Source: SXTU01 sp964496695 (lineage in GTDB: Bacteria; Verrucomicrobiota; Verrucomicrobiia; Limisphaerales; SXTU01). From it: a DNA stretch of 64,000 bases. Positions 1-7,737 of the stretch are shown piece after piece. Position 1 is the first letter of the stretch. Every line of letters starts with the position of its first letter. The notes under the pieces are model-generated. The model was not told the origin of the DNA. It did no database searches and was given only the letters and a program-made list of their open reading frames with translations. The translations under genes and the position numbers were made by a program. The DNA lies in assembly GCA_964496695.1 (NCBI GenBank), contig CAZCBE010000017.1, positions 13,513-77,512 of the forward strand, written 5' to 3'.

Positions 1-261
1 TGGACGCCCGGCTTCCACCTGCTGCTGGGCGCGGCCTATGCCTTCCACATCACGCTGACGTGGGAGATTCTCCAGACCCGGCAGTCGGACATCACGGGGC
101 AGGGGTATCTCTTCTCCGGCGTCATCATCTTCCTCGGCAACATGCTGGTGCTCCTGGTGAGCATCCCGCTGCTGACGGGGCAGGGGCGTCTCCTCACGGT
201 GCTCGGCTGGTGGCTGGAGGCGACCGGCGCGCTGCTGAAGCGGCTGAGTGGGCTGCTGTGA
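1..261 (+). CDS. C-terminal end of a polytopic membrane protein (partial, starts before the window)
   Basis: Reading frame 1 is open from the first base to a TGA at 259-261 and encodes 86 residues. The stretch is strongly hydrophobic, with two or three membrane segments (LLLGAAYAFHITLTW, then GVIIFLGNMLVLLVSIPLL, then a WWLEATGALL region) and short polar loops. I do not recognise the family and the N-terminus is outside the window. The stop is followed directly by a palindromic repeat (267-356), so no terminator can be distinguished from the repeat hairpin. Function is unknown; an inner-membrane location is the only safe statement. Confidence 0.6.
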   Translation, partial: WTPGFHLLLGAAYAFHITLTWEILQTRQSDITGQGYLFSGVIIFLGNMLVLLVSIPLLTGQGRLLTVLGWWLEATGALLKRLSGLL

Positions 262-266
262 AATGG

Positions 267-356
267 TAGCAGCCGACGTGAGGAGGCTCTGATCGTTTGG
301 TTCGTCCAATGCCGTTGGGAACCCAATTGTGGTGAGCTTCCTCACGTCGGCTGCTA
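267..356. repeat. Palindromic repeat, family A (GCCGACGTGAGGAGGC arms), intergenic copy
   Basis: Arms of 22 nt at 267-288 and 335-356 are inverted copies with one mismatch, separated by a 46-nt loop. The arm core GCCGACGTGAGGAGGC recurs at 1303-1381 inside the next gene. The loop is not conserved between the two copies. It lies between the stop of the upstream membrane gene and the start at 420. It resembles a REP/MITE-like palindromic unit without a transposase; it may also act as a transcript-end hairpin. Confidence 0.8.
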
Positions 357-419
357 GGTGCAAGGGGTTGAAGAATCTCCTACCGCCGCCGCGTCCACTT
401 TCCTAGACTCCACCCAGCC

Positions 420-3400
420 ATGAAACGACTTTTGCGGACGCTGCTTCTTCTCGCCTTCGCCGCTGACTTGCTCCCGCGCGCCTCCGCTGCGCCCGCCGAT
501 ATCTTCGCCCGCTCGAACCTCGTCGCCTGGTGCATCGTGCCGTTCGACTCGAAGAAGCGCAGCCCCGCCGAACGCGCTGAGATGGCCGCCAAGCTCGGTT
601 TCCCGCGCATCGCCTACGACTGGCGGCAGGAGCACGTCGCGCAGTTCGAGACGGAGATTCTGGAATACCAGAAGCACAAGCTCGACTACTTCGCCTTCTG
701 GGCCATGCACGAGGAGGCCTTCAAGCTCTTCGCCAAGCACAACCTCCACCCGCAGATTTGGATGACGGTGCCCAGTCCCGCCGGGGCGACGCCGGCCGAG
801 CGCGTGGAGAAGGCGGCGGCGCAACTCCTCCCGGCGGTCGAGCGCGCGCGCAAGGCCGGCAGCCAGTTCGGCCTCTACAATCACGGCGGCTGGGGCGGCG
901 AGCCGGAGAACATGGTGGCCATCTGCCAGCAGCTTCGCACGAAGCACGGCGCGACCAACATCGGCATCATCTACAACCTCCACCATGGCCATGACCACGT
1001 GGACCGCTTCGCCAAGGTGCTCGGCGAGATGAAGCCCTATCTGCTCTGCCTCAATCTCAACGGCATGACCCGCGACGGCGAGAAGCGCGGGCAGAAGATT
1101 CTCCCGCTCGGCTCCGGCGAACTCGATCTCGCGCTGCTCAAGATCATCCGTGACTCTGGCTACCGCGGTCCCATCGGCATCATCGGCCATACCAATGACG
1201 ACGTGGAGCAGCGTCTGCGCGACAACCTCGACGGCCTCGACTGGCTCCTCCCGCAGCTCGAAGGCAAGCCGCCGGGGCCGAAACCGAAGTATCGCACCAT
1301 CACCGTAGCCGCCGACGTGAGGAGGCGGACCGATGAGACGGCCAAGGCTCCGAATCCGCCTCCTCACGTCGGCGGCTACGGCGGGCAACCATCCCTCGCC
1401 AAGGACTATGGCAGCGCCCTCTCCGGCGGATTGGTTGTCGAAGGCAAGGAAGCCTACCGCGAGTTGCCCCTGACGGTTGAACTGCGTGCCAAGCTGAACA
1501 CCAAGGGCGGTTTCAACATTCTCATCGCCAGTGACCCGAAGGCCTCCGCGCAGCACTGGGAACTCTACAGTTACTCCCAGAGCGGCGCGTTCAGCCTCTA
1601 CCTGCCGGGCCGGGGCGGGGAGTTCAAATCCTCCGTCAACATCTGCGACGGCCAATGGCATGCGCTGGCAGCGGTCATTGAGGCCCGGCGGGTCCGACTC
1701 TATGTGGATGGCAAGCAAGTGCTCGATTCACCCGTCAAGCCGCTCGTTGGCAACGCCCAGCCCGGCGGGTTCGGCTTCGGACGACTCGTGGAGGGCGGCC
1801 ACGGCTGTGATGGGTTGCTGGACGATATCCGCATCTCGAAAGGTGTGCGGGAAATCAGCGGCGTGGCGAAGGAGCCGCTGAAGTCGGATGCGCAGACGGT
1901 TGGGTTGTGGAGCTTTGATGATCTTAAAACGTCCTCTGTCCTCGCGCCGGCTGCCACCCAGCCTCCGTCGGTCCCGGCGGTCGCCAAACCCCAGCTCCTC
2001 TACACCAAGCAAGCCACCCGCGAAGCGACCGAGGCGGTCACCACCGCCGCGACGATGAAGCAGCTCCCCGCCGCCCGGCTCGCCTCGATTCATGCACTGA
2101 CTGCCGCGCCCACGCTCAAGCCCGACGGCTCCACCGACGTGACCGGCGCGAAAGTCATCTCCCTGCCCAACGCCCAGTGGACTACGCTCGATGCCACGAC
2201 GAAATGCCTCCTCTTCACCTTCCATGCGGATGCCGAGCGCGAAGTCACACTCCGCATCGGCTGCAAGCGCCCGGTGCAGACCAAGTTCAACAATGGTCCG
2301 ATGCCCTCCGACCTCGGCCCGCCCGGCTGGCTCGCCGGCCAGATTGGCAACATCGCCGATCCCGTGCCCTTCCACGTCAAGCTGCGCGCGGGCGACAACT
2401 TCCTCGCGCTCACCTTTACCGAGACGGTGCCGTTCTATTTCGAGCTGGACCCGCTGGGCCGCGATCTGCGCGAGCAGCTCAACACGCGGCTCACCGCCGA
2501 TTTCCCACCGACCGGCGAGGCGCGCTACTATAAGCTGGAGACCATCGCCATTCCCAGCGGCATCGCGCTGGAGGTGGGCGGCATGGCGTTTCAGACGGAT
2601 GGCTCGCTGATGGTCTGCACGCGACGGGGGGAAATCTGGCGTTACGTGAATGCCGCGCTGCAGGCGGAATGCGCCAAGCCCGGACTCAACCGCGCGGCAA
2701 TGCTCCGTAGTGGGGCAGGCGTCCCGCCTGCCTCACCGGGCGTCCCGCCCGCGAATCCCAACGCGGGCAAGATGCCCGCTGAGACAGGCAAGATGCCTGC
2801 CCCACTAGGCTTCGGCGACCGGTGGGAACTCTTCGCCACCGGCCTGCACGAGCCGCTCGGCCTGCTCACCGGCAAACCCGGCGAGGTCTTCGTCGTGCAG
2901 CGCTCCGAGCTGACGCGCATCGCGGACACCGACGGAGACGGCAAGGCCGACCTCTTCGAGACCCTCGACCAGAACTGCGGCGTCTCCGCCAGTCAGCACG
3001 CCTACATCTTCGGCCCTGTGCGCGACAAGGAGGGCAATCTCTGGGGTGCGATCTCCGGTATCGGTGTGAGCGGGCCGGGCAAGTATTTCGGCTGGAGCTT
3101 CAAGGTCACGCCCAGCGGCGAGTTCATCCCATGGAGCAAGGGCCTGCGCTCGCCCAACGGCCTGTGCATGACCCCGGACGGCGACCTCTTCATCACGGAC
3201 AATCAGGGCGAGTGGATGGGCACCTCGCCGCTGCACCACGTCAGCCGGGACGCCTTTCACGGCCATCCGCAGGCGCTCAAGTGGGACCCGAACTTCAAGG
3301 GCAGCACCAGCAGCGCGGAGGATCTCGGGAAGATTCGCAAACTTCCCGCCATCCAGTTCCCCTACGGCACCATGGGCCAGTCGCTCGCCGAGCCGGTGAT

Positions 3401-4010
3401 TGACACGACCGGCGGGAAGTTCGGCCCCTTCGCCGGGCAGATGTTTGTGTGCGACGAGAGCAAATGCCTCGTCGTGCGCGTGGCGCTGGAGAAGGTGGAC
3501 GGCGAGTGGCAGGGCGCGTGCCTGCCCTTCCGCAGCGGCTTCCAGGGCGGCAACAATCGCGCCGCCTTCGCGCCCGACGGCAGCCTCTACGTCGGCCAGA
3601 CCGACCGCGGTTGGGGCAGCACCGGCGGCAAATCCTTCGGCCTGCAACGCCTCGCCTGGAATGGCGAGGTGCCGTTCGAGATCGAAACGATGAAGCTCAC
3701 CGCCGACGGCTTCGACGTGCGCTTCACGCGCCCCGTGGACCGCTCCGCCGCCGCCACGCCCGCGAACTGGTCCCTCTCGCACTACCACTACCTCTACCGG
3801 CAGGCCTACGGCTCCCCGCAGCAGGACATCACGCCCGTGAAGGTCGCTGCCGCGAGTGTCTCCGCCGACGGGCGCACCGTGCGGCTGAAACTGCCGGAAC
3901 TGCGGGCGGGAAAAATCTACGAACTCCACCACGCCAACCTCCGCGCCGCCGACGGCACCGCCCCGCTGCACACCTCGGCGTATTACACGCTGAATAGGGT
4001 GGGGAGGTAG
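420..4010 (+). CDS. Secreted multidomain protein: TIM-barrel-like domain + LamG-like domain + sorbosone-dehydrogenase-type beta-propeller
   Basis: 1196 aa with a Sec signal peptide (MKRLLRTLLLLAFAADLLP...ASA). Residues about 25-290 look like a sugar-phosphate-isomerase-like TIM barrel (KLGFPRIAYDW, YNHGGWGGEPENM, GIIYNLHHGHDHVD). About 340-510 is a LamG/concanavalin-like jelly roll (ASDPKASAQHWELYSYSQ, CDGQWHALAAVIEARRVRLYV). About 740-1090 is a beta-propeller of the PVC sorbosone/glucose-dehydrogenase type (GEVFVVQRSELTRIADTDGD, NGLCMTPDGDLFITDNQGEW), and an Ig-like tail ends the protein. It probably binds or processes extracellular carbohydrate; the substrate is unknown. Two unrelated palindromic repeats interrupt it in frame (residues about 295-321 and 763-797), falling at domain linkers. 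The ATG at 420 directly precedes the signal peptide. A GTG start of the next gene overlaps the TAG by one base. Confidence 0.8.
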   Translation: MKRLLRTLLLLAFAADLLPRASAAPADIFARSNLVAWCIVPFDSKKRSPAERAEMAAKLGFPRIAYDWRQEHVAQFETEILEYQKHKLDYFAFWAMHEEAFKLFAKHNLHPQIWMTVPSPAGATPAERVEKAAAQLLPAVERARKAGSQFGLYNHGGWGGEPENMVAICQQLRTKHGATNIGIIYNLHHGHDHVDRFAKVLGEMKPYLLCLNLNGMTRDGEKRGQKILPLGSGELDLALLKIIRDSGYRGPIGIIGHTNDDVEQRLRDNLDGLDWLLPQLEGKPPGPKPKYRTITVAADVRRRTDETAKAPNPPPHVGGYGGQPSLAKDYGSALSGGLVVEGKEAYRELPLTVELRAKLNTKGGFNILIASDPKASAQHWELYSYSQSGAFSLYLPGRGGEFKSSVNICDGQWHALAAVIEARRVRLYVDGKQVLDSPVKPLVGNAQPGGFGFGRLVEGGHGCDGLLDDIRISKGVREISGVAKEPLKSDAQTVGLWSFDDLKTSSVLAPAATQPPSVPAVAKPQLLYTKQATREATEAVTTAATMKQLPAARLASIHALTAAPTLKPDGSTDVTGAKVISLPNAQWTTLDATTKCLLFTFHADAEREVTLRIGCKRPVQTKFNNGPMPSDLGPPGWLAGQIGNIADPVPFHVKLRAGDNFLALTFTETVPFYFELDPLGRDLREQLNTRLTADFPPTGEARYYKLETIAIPSGIALEVGGMAFQTDGSLMVCTRRGEIWRYVNAALQAECAKPGLNRAAMLRSGAGVPPASPGVPPANPNAGKMPAETGKMPAPLGFGDRWELFATGLHEPLGLLTGKPGEVFVVQRSELTRIADTDGDGKADLFETLDQNCGVSASQHAYIFGPVRDKEGNLWGAISGIGVSGPGKYFGWSFKVTPSGEFIPWSKGLRSPNGLCMTPDGDLFITDNQGEWMGTSPLHHVSRDAFHGHPQALKWDPNFKGSTSSAEDLGKIRKLPAIQFPYGTMGQSLAEPVIDTTGGKFGPFAGQMFVCDESKCLVVRVALEKVDGEWQGACLPFRSGFQGGNNRAAFAPDGSLYVGQTDRGWGSTGGKSFGLQRLAWNGEVPFEIETMKLTADGFDVRFTRPVDRSAAATPANWSLSHYHYLYRQAYGSPQQDITPVKVAAASVSADGRTVRLKLPELRAGKIYELHHANLRAADGTAPLHTSAYYTLNRVGR
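1303..1381. repeat. Palindromic repeat, family A, inserted in frame within a coding sequence
   Basis: A perfect 26-nt inverted repeat (1303-1328 and 1356-1381) with a 27-nt loop. The arm core GCCGACGTGAGGAGGC is shared with the intergenic copy at 267-356. The reading frame of the 420-4010 gene stays open through it and the repeat encodes a VAADVRRRT...PPPHVGGYGG segment. This segment lies between the TIM-barrel-like and LamG-like domains, a position where a flexible linker would be tolerated. Confidence 0.85.
2708..2807. repeat. Composite palindromic repeat (GGGGCAGGC family), inserted in frame
   Basis: Outer arms 2708-2735 and 2780-2807 are imperfect inverted copies (TAGTGGGGCAGGC...GCCTGCCCCACTA). 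Each arm contains its own small palindrome, GCAGGCgtcccGCCTGC on the left and GGCAagatGCC on the right. A second, inner pair (CGGGCGTCCCGCCCG and CGGGCAAGATGCCCG) sits between them. It is translated as GAGVPPASPGVPPA...AGKMPAETGKMPAP, a Pro/Ala/Gly-rich linker inside the propeller part of the host protein. Confidence 0.8.
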
Positions 4011-5131
4011 TGAGCTCACAACCGGAATTCAGGTGCCTCTTCTGCGATGAACTGCTGACGGAGGCGAACGCTTCTAGGGAACACATCATCCCGAATGCGC
4101 TCGGCGGTCACCTTCTGACACGCAATGCAACTTGCATAAAGTGCAACTCGAACGCTGGGAGCACAGTTGATGGTCACCTGTCAAAGTGCTTGGGAACGCT
4201 TGCAAGTCTCCTAGACGTGCCACGTTCCCGAGGGGAGAACCCGACGGTTGTTCTCAGGGATGAATCAACGGGTAGCAAACACGTGTTACCTCTGTTCGGA
4301 AAGGCGTCCCTCGCAGACAATCTCGAAGTCCGCAAGGAGGGGAATAGGCTCATCGCCAGCCTGTATGCGCCTACCAAGGAGGAGGCACTTAGGATTCTTA
4401 AGAAGAAAGGCATCAAAAGCGTTCAGGATCTTCAAAGTGAAGAACGCGAAGGAGGCCAGTTTTCGCTCCCGTTGCCTTCTTTGTTCTACAAGGATGAAGA
4501 AGCCCTCCGGTCTGTTGCAAAGATCGCCCTTTGCTTTGCTCGCCATGCCGGCGTCAATGTCCGCAGTTCATCTCTGGCAGCGAAATTCATCCGGAGAGAG
4601 GATACGCAACTTATTCCTGTTGGCACACCGCTCGTGGACGCAGTGTCAATCTACCCACTGCCTGAGAATCCTCTTCACCATGCCGTCTGCGTGTTCAAAT
4701 CGGCAGGTTCCAAATGGTTGCTCGCGTATGTCACGCTGTTCCATGCTTACGAATTTGCGGTCCTGCTGGATGACAACTCTGAGGAAGCTCAAGTCCATCA
4801 AGTTCATCTTTGGAATGCTGTGTTGGGCCGGACCGAGGTAGCCGAGTTCAAATGGAATGTGAGAGAAGCTCAACTTCAAGAGTGGCTCGTAGCACGGGAG
4901 TTTTCTGGTGAGCGGATGCTTCAGAGAGCCGCATCCTTGAAGCATTGGCTTCACGATCGTGAGGCGATTTGGGTTCAGAGAGCAGTAGCCAAGGCTGGCG
5001 ATAGCTACTTCAAGCTGTGCGAAAAAGGCGCTTCGCATTCTGAAGCAATGGCAGCCGCGAAAGCGATCGCAGATGAAGCGCTTTCCAAGTATGGGCTAAC
5101 CATTGACCGTTTGGATTTCTCCCCGACTTGA
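4010..5131 (+). CDS. HNH endonuclease-like protein
   Basis: 373 aa starting at GTG 4010, which overlaps the previous stop (TAGTG) and has a GGGGAGG ribosome binding site at 4001-4007. The N-terminus carries a zinc-stabilised HNH motif: Cys9-x2-Cys12, Glu24-His25-Ile-Ile-Pro, Leu-Gly-Gly31-33, then Cys42-x2-Cys45-Asn46. This matches the HNH_5-like class in which the zinc site frames a beta-beta-alpha metal finger. The remaining ~300 residues form an alpha/beta region I do not recognise. Base composition is visibly lower in GC (about half by eye) and codon use differs from both flanks, suggesting recent acquisition. No methylase or helicase partner is next to it. It could be a solitary defence nuclease or a mobile-element remnant; DNA cleavage is inferred from the motif only. 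Confidence 0.75.
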   Translation: MSSQPEFRCLFCDELLTEANASREHIIPNALGGHLLTRNATCIKCNSNAGSTVDGHLSKCLGTLASLLDVPRSRGENPTVVLRDESTGSKHVLPLFGKASLADNLEVRKEGNRLIASLYAPTKEEALRILKKKGIKSVQDLQSEEREGGQFSLPLPSLFYKDEEALRSVAKIALCFARHAGVNVRSSSLAAKFIRREDTQLIPVGTPLVDAVSIYPLPENPLHHAVCVFKSAGSKWLLAYVTLFHAYEFAVLLDDNSEEAQVHQVHLWNAVLGRTEVAEFKWNVREAQLQEWLVAREFSGERMLQRAASLKHWLHDREAIWVQRAVAKAGDSYFKLCEKGASHSEAMAAAKAIADEALSKYGLTIDRLDFSPT

Positions 5132-5322
5132 ACGACTCGGGGGGGAGCGGACGGAACGCCGTCCGCGCTGGGCCGGAGCTGGTGCGCAAGGTGGGGCGGG
5201 GTGTCCTCACCCCGCCGTCGGCCATGCGGACGCCACCGTCGTTCGCGGCGCGCTGAGGACAGCGCTCCCTACCCGCCGCTTGTCGGAGCAGGCGCGGTGA
5301 TGCAGCGCGATCCCCGTGGCTT

Positions 5323-5452
5323 TCCCCTCTCCCCCATCGGGGGAGAGGGACAGGGTGAGGGGGCGGGCCGCTTGTGCAGAAGAGCGTCCGGCTTTATCTG
5401 CACGCGCCGCCCCCTCATCCCGGCCTTCTCCCCCGATGGGGGAGAAGGAGAA
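5323..5452. repeat. Inverted repeat, family C (CCCTCTCCCCC / GGGTGAGGGGGCGGGC)
   Basis: Two arms (5323-5369 and 5407-5452) are inverted copies, each with its own short hairpin (CTCCCCCATCGGGGGAG). The same family recurs at 18534-18660, inside a gene at 56261-56424, and at the right end of the window from 63906. It is therefore the most widely dispersed palindromic family here. Confidence 0.8.
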
Positions 5453-5669
5453 GACGCGGCGGCCAGCCATCACCCCATCTGGCTGCCCGGCTCATTGGGT
5501 GGGAGAACGCCAGGAAGAGTTTCAAGTGAGCAGATTCACCCAGGGCGGGGTGTCCTCACCCCGCCGCCGGACGCACGCCTACCCTCCGTAGCTCGACATT
5601 GGAATGTCGAGCTATGCCGCCGTCGGCCACCCGCACGCCACCGTCGCTCGCGGCCCGCTGAGGGCGTCT

Positions 5670-5857
5670 TATGGAGTGCGGTGACTTGTCACCGCTTTCC
5701 GCAGGCGACTTGTCGCCGTCGGAGTTGCTGCGGGTCCGGTTGCAAAGCATCGCTCTGGCTCGCACGAGCAGGCTCACGGTTCGGCGAACGCCAGCCATCG
5801 GCCTTTGACGGCGCCAAGTCGCCTGCGGAAAGCGGCGAGAACTCGCCGCACTCCATA
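5670..5857. repeat. Long inverted repeat, 51-nt arms
   Basis: The arms at 5670-5720 and 5807-5857 are inverted copies with a handful of mismatches; the shared core includes GCTTTCCGCAGGCGACTTG. The 86-nt interior shows no gene. No second copy of this family was noticed elsewhere in the window. Confidence 0.75.
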
Positions 5858-5955
5858 ACGAACGGGTGCGAAACGCCTTAAGCTGAGTGATTTATTGGCG
5901 CACTCGGCAGGGCAGGGTGCCCTCACCCCGTCGCCGGACGCACTCGCGCCCTCCG

Positions 5956-6030
5956 TAGCTCGACATTCCAATGTCGAGAATCACCCATCCCCAGTTCGCT
6001 TCCGAACTCGACATTGGAATGTCGAGCTAC
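5956..6030. repeat. Paired CTCGACATT palindromes
   Basis: Two copies of a ~20-bp palindrome, CTCGACATTCCAATGTCGAG at 5959-5978 and CTCGACATTGGAATGTCGAG at 6007-6026, are arranged as a larger inverted pair with flanking TAG/CTA bases. A third, single copy is at 5589-5614. Each can fold on itself or with its partner. Confidence 0.8.
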
Positions 6031-6107
6031 GCCGCCGTCGGCCACCGCATGCCACCGTCGTTCGCGGCCCGCTGAGGACGGCACGCCCCACCTGCCGCTG
6101 GCCGCAT

Positions 6108-6533
6108 TCACGGCTCCTTCTTCCAGGCGGTCGGCATTTTGGGCCGTCGGCTTGGCGCGAGCTTCAGGTGGCCCAGCAGACAGACGACGAGCTTGTCCAG
6201 GTTCAGCGGCTTTTCCAGGAAGTCCGCCGCCTCCAGCCGTCGGGCTTCCTTCCGGTTCGCCGGGTTCATGTCGCCCGTCATGAAGACGACCGGCACGCGG
6301 CGGAGCGCCGGATTGGCCCGCACTTCGGTGACCAGGTCCAGCCCGCTCATCCCGGGCAGGCGGATGTCCAGCAGCAGCAGGTCGTAATCTCTGGAGTTCA
6401 GGATGGCCAGCGCCTCCTCGCCGGTGCCGCACAGTTCGGCTTCGATGCACCGCCAGCTCAGCGCCACCAGGATGCTTTCGGCCAGGAGCGGCTCATCTTC
6501 CACCACGAGCACACGGGCGAGGGGTTTGATCAT
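6108..6533 (-). CDS. Single-domain response regulator (receiver domain)
   Basis: 141 aa made almost entirely of a CheY-like receiver domain. The acidic pair Glu12-Asp13 (VVEDE), the phosphoacceptor Asp56 (LLLLDIRLPGMSG), the switch Thr86 (VVFMTGD) and the invariant Lys108 (FLEKPLN) are all present, so it should be phosphorylatable. There is no DNA-binding or enzymatic output domain, so signalling would be through protein contact or a phosphorelay. No histidine kinase is adjacent; it is an orphan. The C-terminal ~20 residues are basic and probably disordered. The ATG at 6533 gives a standard N-terminus. Confidence 0.85.
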   Translation of the reverse strand: MIKPLARVLVVEDEPLLAESILVALSWRCIEAELCGTGEEALAILNSRDYDLLLLDIRLPGMSGLDLVTEVRANPALRRVPVVFMTGDMNPANRKEARRLEAADFLEKPLNLDKLVVCLLGHLKLAPSRRPKMPTAWKKEP

Positions 6534-6831
6534 GCGAGGGAGTGGAGGGGCGTTTGGCGTTGCCGATGGGCGGCAAACTCAGCGCACACTGCGAACGGCA
6601 TGGTGATGTGTCCGACAGAACATGCCGACAATTACGACCACGAGCCGCTGAAATTGGTAGCTTTTTCAGGAGGTTACGGAGGCGATCCTATTCGTGCGCT
6701 TGGCCAGCAGCAGGAATGCGAATCAACGGACGGATGCCCTCGCGGTGCGCTTTGAGAACGCCGTGCAACCGGACGAACTAAAGCGATTTCGGCACTTCAA
6801 CCTCCGATGCCATGAGGGCAACGGCCACTCC

Positions 6832-7665
6832 TCAAGGCACCCACGCCTTCACTTTTTCCAAATCGGCCATGTCTGAGGCTGTCATCAGGGTGGTATCCGC
6901 GCCCGAACCGTAGTGAGCTGCGCCCGGGAGGGAGGCCGCCTTCTCCTGCTCCTGTAGAAAAGTGCCCTGCCATCGGTCCACACTGACATGGCCGTCGGCG
7001 AAGCTGAACAGCCCCGCGTTGCCGTGCCGGGCGGCAGGGTATTTGGGCCAGAAGGAATCTCCATAGGCACCCGCAATCGGAGTGTTTGTCAGGGTGAAGA
7101 TGATCTGGCAATGAGAGGCCAGTTTCATGTCCACGAAGACGAAGGCGTTCGCTGGATTCTGGACGGCTGAGATATGCGAAAAGGCTCCCGAAGCCGCTCC
7201 CCCGAGTTTGGCGTTCATGCATACGCTGTAGGTGCCGTGCGAGAACACGGTTGAAGCTTCCCGTGGCTGGGCGGGGCAGCGGAAAAGCGCCGGATTGGGA
7301 GCGTAGGTGTAGAGGGTGCCGTTGGTGACGGGATAGTCGGCACTGGGATAAGCCGGGCTGGGAGTGGAAGAACCGTATTCGCTGGCCCCCATCCAGGAAG
7401 TCGAGTCGGCGTAAGACGGATTTAGGGGATTCATATTTCTCGGCACCTTGTCCGCGTAGTCCCCGGTGTAGAGAGTGAACCCCAGTTGGAGCTGCTTGAA
7501 GTTGGAGGTGCAGGCACTGCCCTTGGCCTTCGACTTGGCCTTCGCCAAGGCTGGCAGCAGCATGCCTGCGAGGATAGCGATGATGGCGATGACGACCAGC
7601 AATTCGATCAGGGTGAACGCCGCACCACCGACGTTCAACTTGGACTGGCGCTCGGGAGTTTTCAT
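6832..7665 (-). CDS. Prepilin-type N-terminal cleavage/methylation protein (DUF1559-like)
   Basis: 277 aa from the ATG at 7665; upstream in-frame starts would place an unlikely leader before the short basic N-terminus. The motif AFTLIELLVVIAIIAILAGML is a type IV pilin / type II secretion pseudopilin class III signal, cleaved before Phe with Glu at +5. Downstream is the pattern common in Planctomycetes and Verrucomicrobia: a helical spine (LPALAKAKSKAKGSACTSNFKQ), a variable middle, and the C-terminal FADGHVSVDRW motif (the H-x-DG class signature). It would be processed by a prepilin peptidase and assembled in the envelope or exported. No secretion genes are nearby, as is usual for the many paralogues of this family. 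Confidence 0.85.
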   Translation of the reverse strand: MKTPERQSKLNVGGAAFTLIELLVVIAIIAILAGMLLPALAKAKSKAKGSACTSNFKQLQLGFTLYTGDYADKVPRNMNPLNPSYADSTSWMGASEYGSSTPSPAYPSADYPVTNGTLYTYAPNPALFRCPAQPREASTVFSHGTYSVCMNAKLGGAASGAFSHISAVQNPANAFVFVDMKLASHCQIIFTLTNTPIAGAYGDSFWPKYPAARHGNAGLFSFADGHVSVDRWQGTFLQEQEKAASLPGAAHYGSGADTTLMTASDMADLEKVKAWVP

Positions 7666-7737
7666 GGCAGACGACCGAACCAACTCAGGAAACGACGCAC
7701 CCATGCCCGTGGTATTCAACGCGTATCGCGCCGACGG

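Larger units (their letters stand above)
5132..6107. repeat. Intergenic repeat cluster (at least five palindromic families, no gene)
   Basis: This ~975-bp stretch has no convincing gene; its open frames are repeat-derived. Contents in order: a GGGGTGTCCTCACCCC motif near 5198-5215, recurring near 5550 and, degenerate, near 5915; a direct-repeat block beginning CGTCGGCCA near 5217, 5623 and 6035; an inverted pair of CCCCTCTCCCCCATCGGGGG type at 5323-5369 and 5407-5452; the palindrome CTCGACATTGGAATGTCGAG at 5592-5611 with further copies at 5959-5978 and 6007-6026; and a ~51-nt inverted pair at 5670-5720 and 5807-5857. It separates the low-GC HNH gene from the convergent response regulator. Confidence 0.8.

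Noticed and set aside
2805..4019. 404-aa minus-strand frame opposite the beta-propeller region
   Set aside because: Composition is typical of a complementary-strand shadow and no family motifs are seen; the plus-strand gene has clear propeller motifs.
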